NCBI RefSeq assembly: GCF_035953295.1
Contig: NZ_CP108370.1
Span: forward strand, 7,797,001-7,861,000
Length of the DNA stretch: 64,000 nt
From: Streptomyces sp. NBC_01335
Lineage (GTDB): Bacteria; Actinomycetota; Actinomycetes; Streptomycetales; Streptomycetaceae
Direction: 5' to 3'
The position numbers and the translations under genes are program-made. The notes beneath the pieces are model-generated. The model saw nothing but the letters and a program-made list of their open reading frames with translations, did no database searches and was not told the origin of the DNA. Positions 43,716-52,807 of the stretch are shown here, piece after piece (the first letter of the stretch is position 1; each line of letters begins with the position of its first letter).

Positions 43716-46700
43716 GCACACTCGGCTGGATCGCCGTACCCGGGGGCCGGGCCGAGGCGGACCGCGCGCCGCTGCGCGTACTCGTCGTTCCCCGGCTGAC
43801 CCGGCAACTGGCCGGTACGCCGATGGAGGACTGGCCCAAGACCGTCAACGCGGCGAACCCGCTCGTCGAGATACGCGAGCCCGGACAGCCCGAGCGCGCG
43901 GTCCCGGCCACGGTGCACCGCGACGCCCGCAGTGACACCTGGCACGGCTTCTTCGGCCACGGCATCGAGGTCACCCCCTGGCAGCCGCCCGAGGGGTACC
44001 CGCGACCGGAGGTCAGCCCGACCCTGCGGGACCACGACGCCCTGGTCGCCACCTACGCGGCCGCGGCGAGCAGCCCGGGCGACGCGGGGGTCGTCCGGGA
44101 CGAGTTGCAGAACTGGCGCCGTCCGCCGGACACCGCCGCCGGCGCACAGCCGGACCGGGACCCGGACTTTCCGGTGCTCGACTTCCACCGGGCCGTCTCC
44201 TTCCTGCGGGACCACCCCTACGTACTGCAGGCGCTGGGGCTGGTCGTCCGGCTGGACGTGCCGACCGACGCGCTGCCCACGAGCACCGGGCCGCCGTACC
44301 CCCTGATCCGGGTGAGCTGGCCGGATTCACCGGTCACCGTCGAGTCTCCGTGGACCGCCTACGAGTTCGACGACACGCACTTCCTGCCTGCCTCCGGCGG
44401 TGACATCCGGTCCGGATTCGTCGACCTCTCGGACTCCGACACATGGAAGGTCGTCACGGTCGACGTCGACGGAGGGGTGGACAGACTCCGGGACACCGCC
44501 GGCACGGCGGCCGCCGCCGACGGGGACACGGCGGACGAACCGCTGGTGCTGCCCACGCTGAAGTCCGCCGGACTCCTGCTGGCACGTACCGACCGCGAGC
44601 AGCAGCTGGCGGACCGCAGCGAACGCGGACGCTCCAGCGCCCGGAGCGGATCGCTCGCCGACCGGGTCCTCGACGCGGAGGACCTGGTCCTCGGATACCG
44701 GCTCGATGTCCGGCCGCAGGACAGCAACACCTGGTTCTCCCTGCAGGACCGCACCGCCCGGTACACGATCGACGACCGCCCGGTGGGCCCGGAGACCGAA
44801 GTGCGGGAAGAGGGCCACCTCAAACCGAACATGATGGTCAAGAAGGAGGACGGCCTGCACACGGATCAGATCGTGGCCGGCTGGACCGGCTGGAGCCTGG
44901 CCGTCCCCCGCCCCACCCTGGACGGTGCGCGGACGACGTCCACCCCCTCCGCGCTCGCCGCCGAACGCATCCCCTACCGGTTCGCCGCGCACGTCGAGGT
45001 CGCCGAGCGGAGTCTGCCCGAACTCCGGTTCGGCCGCGCGTACCAGCTGCGCGCACGCGTCGCCGACATCGCGGGCGGCGGGATCCTGCCGGACGACCGC
45101 CTCGCGGCCTCGCGCCCGACCGATGAGATCCCCTACACCCGGTGGGAGCCGGTCCCGCCCCCGGACGTGCTGGTCCCCGACGGCCTGCTCGTCGAGGACC
45201 CGCGACAGCCGGGCACGTTCCGCGTCAACCACGAACTGCTCGGACCCGGCGGCACCCTGGAACGGCTCGTCGTACGCTCGTCGCCCACCGCCGACGGGCA
45301 TTTCCGCCCCGACGCGTTCGAGGGCGACCCCGCGTACCCCGTGAACGACCACCGCACCTTCTCGCCACCCGTGACGACCTTCCAGCTCGCGGAGCAGCAC
45401 GGAGTCCTCAGCGACCCGGCGGAAAACGGTCGCGACCGGGCCACCCGCGCCATCACCGCCGTACCGGGTGCCGGGCTCCCCGACCCGGCCGCCCTCGGGG
45501 CCGCCGCCACGGTCATGCCGGAGCCCGCCGGTCCGCCCCGCCGCCTCACCGACGCCCGCCCCTGGGCCGGTACCTGGCCCGGCCACCCGCCCAAACACAT
45601 CGAACTCGTCCCCGCCGACGACCGCGACGACCCGGCGAGCCTGAACTGGACGACCCCGGGGGGAGGGCCGGCCGCGGAGTCCTCGACGGTGCGGATCTCC
45701 GTACCGCCCGGGCAGCGCGTCCTGGTGGAACTGACCTCGACGGTCCTGCAGGACAAACTCGACTGGTTCGAGATCAAGCGGCTGGTCACCGCGGACACCG
45801 ACGGCGACACGGACGCGAACGGAGTGGAAGACACCGACGACACCGACGACCTCGACGCGGGCAGCGCCGCCCTCAAGGGCCGGCATCCCATGCTGACCCC
45901 GCCACGCCTGCTCGAACTCGTCCACGCCGTCCGCCGCCCGCTCAACGCCCCGTCAGGATCCCTGACCTCGTCGAGGCCCCCCGGCAGCACCCATGCCGTC
46001 CTGGAACCCCACGACGGGATCTTCGGCGTGCACACGCCGAGCACCGCGCAGCTGGACATCCGCGCGCACTGGGACGAATGGGGTGACACCGCGGCCCCGG
46101 TCCCGACCTCGGTTCCCCTGACCCCGCTCGCGGTGTCCCGCGGGGCACGTGCGCTGGCCGAGATCCGCCCGGAGTTCGGCGACACCAAGCACCGGAACAT
46201 CCGCTGCTCCGTCACCGCGATCAGCCGCTTCCGGGACTGCTTCGCGCCGACCGACGACGAGGAGCAATTCCACGCGAACACCGTCCTCGGCCCGGTGTCG
46301 GTCAAGAGCAGCGCCCTGCCCCCGCCCCCCGTGATCGTGTCCGCCGTCCCCGCCTTCCTCTGGTCGGAGGAACCCCTCCCCGGAGGGGGCATCGTACGGA
46401 AGCGCTCGGCCGGCCGGCTGCGCGTCGAACTCGGCCGGCCCTGGTACACCACGGGTGAGGGGGAATGCGTCGCTGTGATCGTCCTGCCGGGTGACGAGGA
46501 CTCCGCCCCCGACGAGGACCGCCCCCTGGTGTCCTGGATCAACCGCGACCCGATCCATTCGACGCCCTCCCCGAAGGCGCTGGCCGACGCGTCCCTGTTC
46601 GCCGGTGCCGTTGCCCCGGTCGACGTACCGCTCGTGGAGACCGGCCACGGCGTCCGCGTTCTTCCCTTTCCGGTGTTCCACCACGAGGGCCGCTGGTACG

Positions 46701-47230
46701 CCGACATCGCGATGCCTGGGGCGGCCGCCTCGTCCTACTGCCCCTTCGCGCACCTGGCGCTGGCCCGCTACCAGCCCGAGAGCCTGGACGGCCTGTGCCT
46801 CTCCCGTGTCGTCCGCACGGACATGGTCCCGCTCCTCCCGGACCGTGCCCTGGAGGTCAGGGAGGAACCCGACGGCCTGCGGATCGCCCTCACCGGCCTG
46901 AGCCGCGGGGGAAGCCGGCCCAACCGCGTCTTCGCGTCGGTCGAACGGTGCGACGCGCCGGACCTGCCGGGCGCACCCGTCGACCTCACCTCGCTCACCG
47001 GAACCCCGCCGGGCTTCCCCGCGTGGGAACGCGTCGCCGGCGCGACGGTCTCCGGCCACACCGGTGAGCCCCTGCCGCCCCTCACGGCTCCGGACGGCCC
47101 CGGCCGTCTGAGGGTCCTCGTCCGAGAGGTCGAGGACATCACCCCCTCCTTCGGTGCGGCCGTCGGCACCACCCGCGACATCGCGGACCGCACGGTGTAC
47201 ACGGCCGTCGTGCCGCTGCCGTTGGGGTGA
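43712..47230 (+). CDS. Giant uncharacterised protein, partner of the 1409-residue protein
   Basis: A 1172-residue protein whose ATG overlaps the preceding stop (ATGA), so the two are made together. There is no signal peptide, membrane helix or motif I recognise. The N-terminal about 120 residues (LGWIAVPGGRAEADRAPLRV, then VPRLTRQL) look compact. The middle and end are mixed with many short strands, several W/Y-rich segments, an acidic stretch near residues 700-725 (DTDGDTDANGVEDTDDTDD) that could bind calcium, and a late conserved-looking patch FPVFHHEGRWYADIAMPGAA. The matching size and coupling suggest a stable complex with the lectin-like protein. Function unknown. Confidence 0.72.
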   Translation: MSTLGWIAVPGGRAEADRAPLRVLVVPRLTRQLAGTPMEDWPKTVNAANPLVEIREPGQPERAVPATVHRDARSDTWHGFFGHGIEVTPWQPPEGYPRPEVSPTLRDHDALVATYAAAASSPGDAGVVRDELQNWRRPPDTAAGAQPDRDPDFPVLDFHRAVSFLRDHPYVLQALGLVVRLDVPTDALPTSTGPPYPLIRVSWPDSPVTVESPWTAYEFDDTHFLPASGGDIRSGFVDLSDSDTWKVVTVDVDGGVDRLRDTAGTAAAADGDTADEPLVLPTLKSAGLLLARTDREQQLADRSERGRSSARSGSLADRVLDAEDLVLGYRLDVRPQDSNTWFSLQDRTARYTIDDRPVGPETEVREEGHLKPNMMVKKEDGLHTDQIVAGWTGWSLAVPRPTLDGARTTSTPSALAAERIPYRFAAHVEVAERSLPELRFGRAYQLRARVADIAGGGILPDDRLAASRPTDEIPYTRWEPVPPPDVLVPDGLLVEDPRQPGTFRVNHELLGPGGTLERLVVRSSPTADGHFRPDAFEGDPAYPVNDHRTFSPPVTTFQLAEQHGVLSDPAENGRDRATRAITAVPGAGLPDPAALGAAATVMPEPAGPPRRLTDARPWAGTWPGHPPKHIELVPADDRDDPASLNWTTPGGGPAAESSTVRISVPPGQRVLVELTSTVLQDKLDWFEIKRLVTADTDGDTDANGVEDTDDTDDLDAGSAALKGRHPMLTPPRLLELVHAVRRPLNAPSGSLTSSRPPGSTHAVLEPHDGIFGVHTPSTAQLDIRAHWDEWGDTAAPVPTSVPLTPLAVSRGARALAEIRPEFGDTKHRNIRCSVTAISRFRDCFAPTDDEEQFHANTVLGPVSVKSSALPPPPVIVSAVPAFLWSEEPLPGGGIVRKRSAGRLRVELGRPWYTTGEGECVAVIVLPGDEDSAPDEDRPLVSWINRDPIHSTPSPKALADASLFAGAVAPVDVPLVETGHGVRVLPFPVFHHEGRWYADIAMPGAAASSYCPFAHLALARYQPESLDGLCLSRVVRTDMVPLLPDRALEVREEPDGLRIALTGLSRGGSRPNRVFASVERCDAPDLPGAPVDLTSLTGTPPGFPAWERVAGATVSGHTGEPLPPLTAPDGPGRLRVLVREVEDITPSFGAAVGTTRDIADRTVYTAVVPLPLG

Positions 47231-47385
47231 GGACGGCCGATACCGGCCGCTCGTCGAGGTGCGGCAGATCCGCCTCGAACCCGGCTTCCAGCACGTCCCG
47301 TTGCCGATCCAACCCGCTCATGCCATGCGGATCCGCACGCGCTTAGAGTGAAGCCGGCAGCCAACCGCCGCGACGAGGGAGCCCG

Positions 47386-48258
47386 ATGTCCGAGCGAACC
47401 CCGGACCCGTCCGTTGCCCACTTCGGCCCTGAGGGAATGCGGCGGATCGTCGTGCCCCGGCAGTACGCCATCCTGCCCGACGCCACACGCGAGATGCTGG
47501 CGGCGGTCGGGGTGCCGCTGCACGTGAGTCCGTACTTCACGGCGGCCGGCGGGACCGACGGCCTCACCCTGCGGATGTTCTCCGGTCACCGCGGCCTCGT
47601 CCTGGAGGACCCGCGGGCCGACTGGGTCCGGATCGGCAGCGACCGACTGGCGCAGATGTGCGTACGGCCCGACGGCGGGGTGCAGGCGGTCTTCCTCGCC
47701 CGCCCGGAGCCGGATCTCTTCGTCAGTTCCGACGTGCGCGCGTTCACCGCCGCGCTGGCGGTGTTCGACAGGCGGCTGCCGGTGATCGCGTCGTCCCCGG
47801 GCCTGGCGGCCGCGGCGGCGGAGTACCGGGAGCTGGACGCGGAGATCCGGCGGCTCGACCCCGAGGCCTTCGAGGACCGCGAGAGCTGGTGGCCCCGCGT
47901 CCTCGAAGACGTGCGGCACACGCTCAACTTTCCGTTCTCCGCCGCGTTCGAGTACGTCGACGGGAGCGGCGGCAAGCAGATAGCCACCGAGAGGACCGCC
48001 CCGGGCAGGGCGCATCCCGAGGAGCTGCTCTGGGCACGTCTGTCGGCGCAGGGCATCACTCCGGACCGGGTACGCCGGGTCTACTGCGAACTGGAGCCGT
48101 GCATGATGCCGGGGCACTACTGCTCCGCGTGGCTCCAGGCGACTTTCCCGCAAGCCGGGTTCACGCACAGCTTCGACTACGGGGACGCCGCGGTCTCGCG
48201 CGAGGAAGGGCTCAAGGAACTGATCCTCCACTCCGCACGACAGGCGGGACGGGCGTGA
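47386..48258 (+). CDS. SUKH-4-like domain fused to a nucleic acid deaminase-like domain
   Basis: A 290-residue protein. The N-terminal half (VVPRQYAILPDATREMLAAV, GVPLHVSPYF, then DGGVQAVFLARPEPDLFVSS) matches the SUKH-4 immunity family. The C-terminal half carries cytidine-deaminase-like zinc motifs: HPEELLWARL (His ligand and catalytic Glu) and YCELEPCMMPGHYCSAWL (PC-x6-C). Such deaminases are toxin domains in polymorphic systems, and SUKH proteins are their usual antidotes; here both are in one chain. It may be a self-limited effector or an immunity protein with a decoy domain. GAGGGAG precedes the ATG. Its stop overlaps the next gene's GTG by four bases. Confidence 0.8.
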   Translation: MSERTPDPSVAHFGPEGMRRIVVPRQYAILPDATREMLAAVGVPLHVSPYFTAAGGTDGLTLRMFSGHRGLVLEDPRADWVRIGSDRLAQMCVRPDGGVQAVFLARPEPDLFVSSDVRAFTAALAVFDRRLPVIASSPGLAAAAAEYRELDAEIRRLDPEAFEDRESWWPRVLEDVRHTLNFPFSAAFEYVDGSGGKQIATERTAPGRAHPEELLWARLSAQGITPDRVRRVYCELEPCMMPGHYCSAWLQATFPQAGFTHSFDYGDAAVSREEGLKELILHSARQAGRA

Positions 48259-49982
48259 GAGAGCAGAGGTGGGCCCGGCCGGCGGCGGGCAGGGAACCGG
48301 CCGCGGCGGCGCTGCTGGCCTGGCTGGCGGACGCGGAAGCGCCCCGGCTCTGCCTCGTCACCGGCGGCGGGGGGAGCGGCAAGTCCGCGCTGCTGGCGTG
48401 GCTCGTCGCCCACGGGAGACGGCCGGGGACACCACCGGAGCGGCGCGTGCACGCCTTCGTTCCCCTCGCCGGCCGCACGGCGACGACGGCGGCCTGGACG
48501 ATCGCGCACCAGTTGTCGGTGACGGCCCGGACGCCCGGCGCGCTGGTGGACACGCTGACCGGTGACGGCCGCCGTACCGTCGTCGTTCTGCCCGACCTGC
48601 ACGCCGGCGAAGACCCCGAAGGCATTGCCGAACTGGCCCTGGCCCTCCTGGAGTCGGACCATGTACGGCTGATCGTCGAGGTGCGGAGCGGAACACCGGA
48701 GAGGCAAGCGCTCGCAAAGGCCCGGTGCGCGGTGATGGACCTGGACGAGGCGCGGTGGACCGACCCGGCCCGGTGCGCCTCGTGGGCGGAGCGCCCCCGC
48801 CGGGTCCCGCCGGAGTCGTCCGACCGCGAGCCGGGGTCCGTGCCCGCCGGCCCTGTCGACCTGAACGATCCTCCCTCGGTCTGCACGGCGGATCCGTGGC
48901 ACGTCTCCGCCCTCTACGAGCGCTCCGGGGACCCCCACGGAGGGCTGCGGGCGGCCTGGCTGCGGGCCGGTGCCTCGCTCACCCGGGAACAGGCGGCGCC
49001 GGAGCGGGCGAACGTCCTACTGGCCGCTCTGGGGAACGACGCGGACCCCCGGCTGTCGGCAGCGCTCGCGCGATGCGCCGAGGGCGCGCGGTGGCGGGTG
49101 CGGTGGCGGTGCGTACCGGGGGACGCCCGGCCGCCGTGGCCCGGGCCGGCCCGGGCGCTCGCGACGGGCCGCGGTGCGCTCGACGGACGCCTGGTGGTGA
49201 CGGACCATCAGGGGACGATCCGCGTGCTGGACCGCGAGGACGCCTCGCCGGTGGGCCGACTCCCGGCATCGCGCCCGCTTTCGGGGGCGTTGGTGGTGGA
49301 CGCCGACGGAGTGGTGACGAGTCTGGACGCCCACGGCTCGCTCTTCACGCAGGGTGCACCGTCGAACGCCGGGACGGCGGGCTTGTCCGCTCTCCTGGAC
49401 ACCGGCCCGCCGGCGGAGGGCCGGCTCGTGGAGGCGGCGCGGACGTACGTGGCGGGCGTCGCCGCGACCGCACTGGCCGCCTGCGACGGAGTGCTCGCGG
49501 TGGGCGACGAAACGGGCACGGTGCGCGCGTTCACCGGCCACGGCGGCGACAGCGACGGACCGGAAGCCGTCACCGCCGCTCTCCACCGGGGACCGGTGAC
49601 CGCTCTCGCAGCCACCGGTGCCGTTCCGACCGCAGCTGAGTCACCGTCAATTCCCCTGGTGTACAGCGGAGGAGCCGACGGTACCGTCCGGGTGTGGGCC
49701 CTGCACGGCGCGGCGCTGGAGACACCCGTGCTCTCACGTCCGCACCCGGTGACCGCGCTGGCGGTGACCACCACGGAGGCGGGGCCGCTCCTGGCCGCCG
49801 CCTGGGCGGACGGACTGGTGGCGCACCAGGCCGTGGCCGAGGACGCCGCCCCTCGCGTCTTCCGCCCCGGCCTCCGGGTGAACGCCCTCGCGCTCACCTC
49901 TGCCGGGGAGTTGGTCATCGGCACGGACGAGAGCCTGATGTGCCTCGCCCCGTCCGGCGGTCCTCCTGAAGCGGCGCGGTGA
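48255..49982 (+). CDS. P-loop NTPase with C-terminal WD40-like repeats
   Basis: A 575-residue protein starting at a GTG overlapping the preceding stop (GTGA). A clear Walker A motif lies near residue 40 (VTGGGGSGKSALLAWLV), with a Walker B-like VVVLPDLHAG about 80 residues later. The C-terminal half has WD40/propeller-like repeats (RLVVTDHQGTIRVLDRED, VLAVGDETGTVRAF, VYSGGADGTVRVWAL, LLAAAWADGLVAHQ). An ATPase module joined to a propeller is the layout of STAND-type sensors. Coupling to the SUKH/deaminase gene suggests it senses something or controls that protein. The nucleotide domain is short for a full STAND module. Confidence 0.78.
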   Translation: MREQRWARPAAGREPAAAALLAWLADAEAPRLCLVTGGGGSGKSALLAWLVAHGRRPGTPPERRVHAFVPLAGRTATTAAWTIAHQLSVTARTPGALVDTLTGDGRRTVVVLPDLHAGEDPEGIAELALALLESDHVRLIVEVRSGTPERQALAKARCAVMDLDEARWTDPARCASWAERPRRVPPESSDREPGSVPAGPVDLNDPPSVCTADPWHVSALYERSGDPHGGLRAAWLRAGASLTREQAAPERANVLLAALGNDADPRLSAALARCAEGARWRVRWRCVPGDARPPWPGPARALATGRGALDGRLVVTDHQGTIRVLDREDASPVGRLPASRPLSGALVVDADGVVTSLDAHGSLFTQGAPSNAGTAGLSALLDTGPPAEGRLVEAARTYVAGVAATALAACDGVLAVGDETGTVRAFTGHGGDSDGPEAVTAALHRGPVTALAATGAVPTAAESPSIPLVYSGGADGTVRVWALHGAALETPVLSRPHPVTALAVTTTEAGPLLAAAWADGLVAHQAVAEDAAPRVFRPGLRVNALALTSAGELVIGTDESLMCLAPSGGPPEAAR

Positions 49983-49992
49983 GCGCTGCACC

Positions 49993-50050
49993 CTGGGCGG
50001 TCCGTACGGGGATCCGGGCGGTCCGCCCTGGGATCTGGACGGACCGCCGT
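49993..50050. repeat. 21-bp tandem repeat after the P-loop/WD40 gene
   Basis: Two and a half imperfect copies of GGGCGGTCCGNNCNGGGATC begin 10 bases after the stop codon. They resemble the other stop-proximal repeat arrays in this window. Confidence 0.55.
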
Positions 50051-50110
50051 TCCGCGCCGCATCTCCCGGATCCCCGATGTCGCATTCTTGTCATGACTCC
50101 ATCCGCACCC

Positions 50111-50141
50111 TTGCGCCGGGCCCGGTACCGGTCGCTAGGTT
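50111..50141 (+). promoter_or_regulatory. Candidate promoter of the deaminase toxin gene
   Basis: TTGCGC (50111-50116) and TAGGTT (50136-50141) are 19 bases apart, close to the streptomycete vegetative consensus (TTGAC and TAGgaT). They lie about 90 bases before the toxin ATG. Confidence 0.45.
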
Positions 50142-50151
50142 CTCTCTGCAC

Positions 50152-50181
50152 GTCGAAAACGTCGAACACGTCGGACACGTC
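50152..50181 (+). repeat. 9-bp direct repeats in the toxin leader
   Basis: GTCGAAAAC, GTCGAACAC and GTCGGACAC follow each other without gaps from 50152 to 50178, and GAACACGTC returns at 50192. They lie in the 5' leader between the candidate promoter and the toxin start. Confidence 0.6.
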
Positions 50182-50228
50182 AATGCCCGGCGAACACGTC
50201 AACGTGCGGACCGGGGGGTGGGGGCGCC

Positions 50229-51956
50229 ATGGGCTACACGATCCCGGGCTGGCTCGACGAGGTCCTGGACTTCATCGGAATCAAGTTCCCGAACGTCGAC
50301 GAGGACGACTACCGCGAAATGGCCACGGCCATGCGGGACTTCGCCGACAAGTTCGAGGGTCACAGCGGTGACGCCCACCGGGCCGTCTCCCGCATCCTGC
50401 TCTCCTCCCAGGGCTGGGCCGTCGACGCGATGGAGCAGCACTGGAAGAAGGTGCAGGTCAGCCATCTGGACAAACTTCCCGAACTGGCGCGGCTGCTCGC
50501 GGACGCCTGCGACATCCTCGCGGACATCATCTTCGCGCTGAAGACCAAAGCCGAGGTCGAACTGGGCGTGATGGCAGCCTCGGTGGGAGTGTCCGCCGGG
50601 CTTGCCGTGTTCACCGGCGGGCTGTCGGCCCTGATCGGCGCCGGCGAGGTCGCAGCCATGCGGCAGCTGGTGAAGAGGCTCATCGACGAAGCGGTGGACC
50701 GGATCGTCGACGAGGTCCTCGCGAAGGTGACCGAGCCGATCAACGCCAAACTGGAGGCGATGGTCGCGGACATGGTCCTCGACCTCGCCGAAGGAGCCTT
50801 CTCCGTGCCCCCGGCGGACAGTGCGACGACCGGGGCCGGCAAGGCCGGTCACGACGGCCTGCAACTGGCGTCGGCCGGCGGCGGCAGCACGGCGTACGCC
50901 TCGGTGACGTACATCGACCACGTCGAGTTCGTGGACGGCGCTGACAAGGTCTCCGCGCACGGAAGCGAGTTGAAGCAGAGCTCGGCCGCGCATCTGTCCA
51001 GGGCGCGGAGCGCGTTCGGGCGGAGCAAGGGCCGCGATCCGTTCACCCAGGTCTTCGACGGCGTTCTGCACGGTGCGCTCAAGGGATCGGAGAACGCCCT
51101 CGGGAAGATCGCCAAGCACGTCACCGAGACGGTCCCCAACAGCGTCAAGGCCACGTCCAAGACGCTCAAGGGAACGGACCACGACGTCAAGGACATCCTC
51201 GACAAGATCGACGGCAAGAAGGGCGGCTCCGGTGACACGCCGACGTACCTGCTGGACTCCGACGGCACCGTACGACGGCTCCTGCCGGACGGGACCGCGC
51301 ACCCGCTGAGCCCGGACGACACCTCCGGCGTCCACTCCGTGCTCAACGGCGGCCAGGCGTGGCACCCCTGGCACTCCACCGACACGAAGGGGTACGGAGT
51401 GAAGGACGGCGGAGAGGACGCTCCGCGTGTCACCTCCGAGAAGATTCCGCCCGGCTCCAACGAGCTCGCCCGCGCCACCCAGATCGCCCGCTACTACAAC
51501 GCCCACGAGCGCCCCGAGGTCTACAAGCGCGGCGGTGCCAACTACGCCTCGCTTCTCTTCGACGACGACAAGGACCGGCGGTTCATCCTGGTCGGCACCA
51601 GCGATCCCGTGCATTCCGAGCGCATACTCGGATATCCGATTCTCCATTCGGAGGAACAGGCGCACGTCGGCTCGTTGTACACGGAGCGCGAGCCCTGCCA
51701 GGAAACGAACATGTACTGCGACCAGTGGCTGGCGCAGCATTTCGACGAGAACATGGACGTCACCCACAGTGCGAAGTACGACCAGGACGAGAAACGCACC
51801 GACAGCGACGACGAACTGAGCAAGTACAGACAGGACCGCGAGCACCGGGCGTACGTCAAGTGGCTGCACCAGCAGTGGGAGGCGAACGGTGTGGACGGCG
51901 GAGTGACCGGCACTATGATCGACCTCGCCCAGAACCAGAACAAGTTCATTCCCTGA
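50229..51956 (+). CDS. WXG100-like polymorphic toxin with C-terminal deaminase domain
   Basis: A 575-residue protein. The first about 170 residues are helical and resemble the N-terminal domain of CpnT-like/WXG100-like toxins of the type VII (ESX) secretion route (IPGWLDEVLDFIGIKFPNVD, then SSQGWAVDAMEQHWKKV). A hydrophobic stretch (VMAASVGVSAGLAVFTGG) and a long linker follow. The C-terminal about 140 residues carry deaminase zinc motifs: ILHSEEQAHVG (His, catalytic Glu) and EREPCQETNMYCDQWLAQHF (PC-x6-C). Such domains deaminate nucleic acid bases in competitor cells; the exact subfamily and target are not certain. The next gene is the likely immunity protein. The ATG follows a strong G-rich ribosome site. 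Confidence 0.85.
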   Translation: MGYTIPGWLDEVLDFIGIKFPNVDEDDYREMATAMRDFADKFEGHSGDAHRAVSRILLSSQGWAVDAMEQHWKKVQVSHLDKLPELARLLADACDILADIIFALKTKAEVELGVMAASVGVSAGLAVFTGGLSALIGAGEVAAMRQLVKRLIDEAVDRIVDEVLAKVTEPINAKLEAMVADMVLDLAEGAFSVPPADSATTGAGKAGHDGLQLASAGGGSTAYASVTYIDHVEFVDGADKVSAHGSELKQSSAAHLSRARSAFGRSKGRDPFTQVFDGVLHGALKGSENALGKIAKHVTETVPNSVKATSKTLKGTDHDVKDILDKIDGKKGGSGDTPTYLLDSDGTVRRLLPDGTAHPLSPDDTSGVHSVLNGGQAWHPWHSTDTKGYGVKDGGEDAPRVTSEKIPPGSNELARATQIARYYNAHERPEVYKRGGANYASLLFDDDKDRRFILVGTSDPVHSERILGYPILHSEEQAHVGSLYTEREPCQETNMYCDQWLAQHFDENMDVTHSAKYDQDEKRTDSDDELSKYRQDREHRAYVKWLHQQWEANGVDGGVTGTMIDLAQNQNKFIP

Positions 51957-52048
51957 CAGCCCTCCCTGCGGGCCTGGGGTTTCATGATCCGTGGGCGCCG
52001 GCCTTCGGCGGGACGGCCGGAGAACGACGAGAGAGTAACGAGGGTCCG

Positions 52049-52621
52049 ATGCTGTTCGCGCTTTCCCGAGAAGAGCTGGTCGCGTCCCTGGGCGAGGAAG
52101 CCGTCTTCGTGGCGCCGTCCGGTTCCCTGGGGTCCGCGGCCGAGAGCTCTCCGGCGGGCCGGCTCCTGACCTCGGTCGGCATCCCGACGGGAGTGTTCCA
52201 GCCCCAGAAGCGCAACGAGTCGGGCCGGTTTCCGCTCGTGGACGAACGCATCGAGCTTGCCGAGTACGAGGCCCCGTCCGGATGCGGAACGTGGGTGATC
52301 TTCGGCTGGATTCCGCAGACCCACCTGGCTCTTGACCCGGGGACCGGAAAGATCCACGGATTCTCCGAGAACGGCGGTCCGGTAGAGGAACTGCACGCGG
52401 ACATGTCCTCGCTCTCCTATCTCGCTTTCGCACTGCACCGGCTCCTGAAGGAATTCGAATGGAGCGACGACGAGGAAGACGAGGAGAGCGACTTCGAGCG
52501 GCTCGCGCTGTCCCTGGCGCACATCCGCGCGACGGTGTCCGAACGCGATCCGCTGCCCTTCGCCGGCCGGAGTGTCTGGCCCGCCGTGATGGACGACATG
52601 GAAGCGGGCATGTGGTCCTGA
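52049..52621 (+). CDS. SUKH-4 family immunity protein candidate
   Basis: A 190-residue protein resembling SUKH-4 immunity proteins: LLTSVGIPTGVFQPQKR, then WVIFGWIPQTHLALDPGTGK and FALHRLLKEFEWSDDE match the strand-turn-helix pattern of the family. It sits 92 bases downstream of the deaminase toxin on the same strand, the standard place for the antidote that blocks self-poisoning in the cytoplasm. GAGGG precedes the ATG at 52049. It is a stand-alone version of the N-terminal domain seen in the SUKH/deaminase fusion at 47386. Confidence 0.8.
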   Translation: MLFALSREELVASLGEEAVFVAPSGSLGSAAESSPAGRLLTSVGIPTGVFQPQKRNESGRFPLVDERIELAEYEAPSGCGTWVIFGWIPQTHLALDPGTGKIHGFSENGGPVEELHADMSSLSYLAFALHRLLKEFEWSDDEEDEESDFERLALSLAHIRATVSERDPLPFAGRSVWPAVMDDMEAGMWS

Positions 52622-52807
52622 ACGGGCCTCATGACCGATTCCCACCCGTCACCCGTCACCCGCCGACCCTCGACCGTGTCGGGAGACCCGGGCCGTTCCG
52701 CCGGCCGTGCGAGTCCCGGCTCGGCCGGGTGCGAAGGAACTCCTGTTGCGTAGGGCTGGGAGAAAACTCCTGTGCGTCGGCTCGCACACTTCTGCGATCA
52801 TCCCCGA

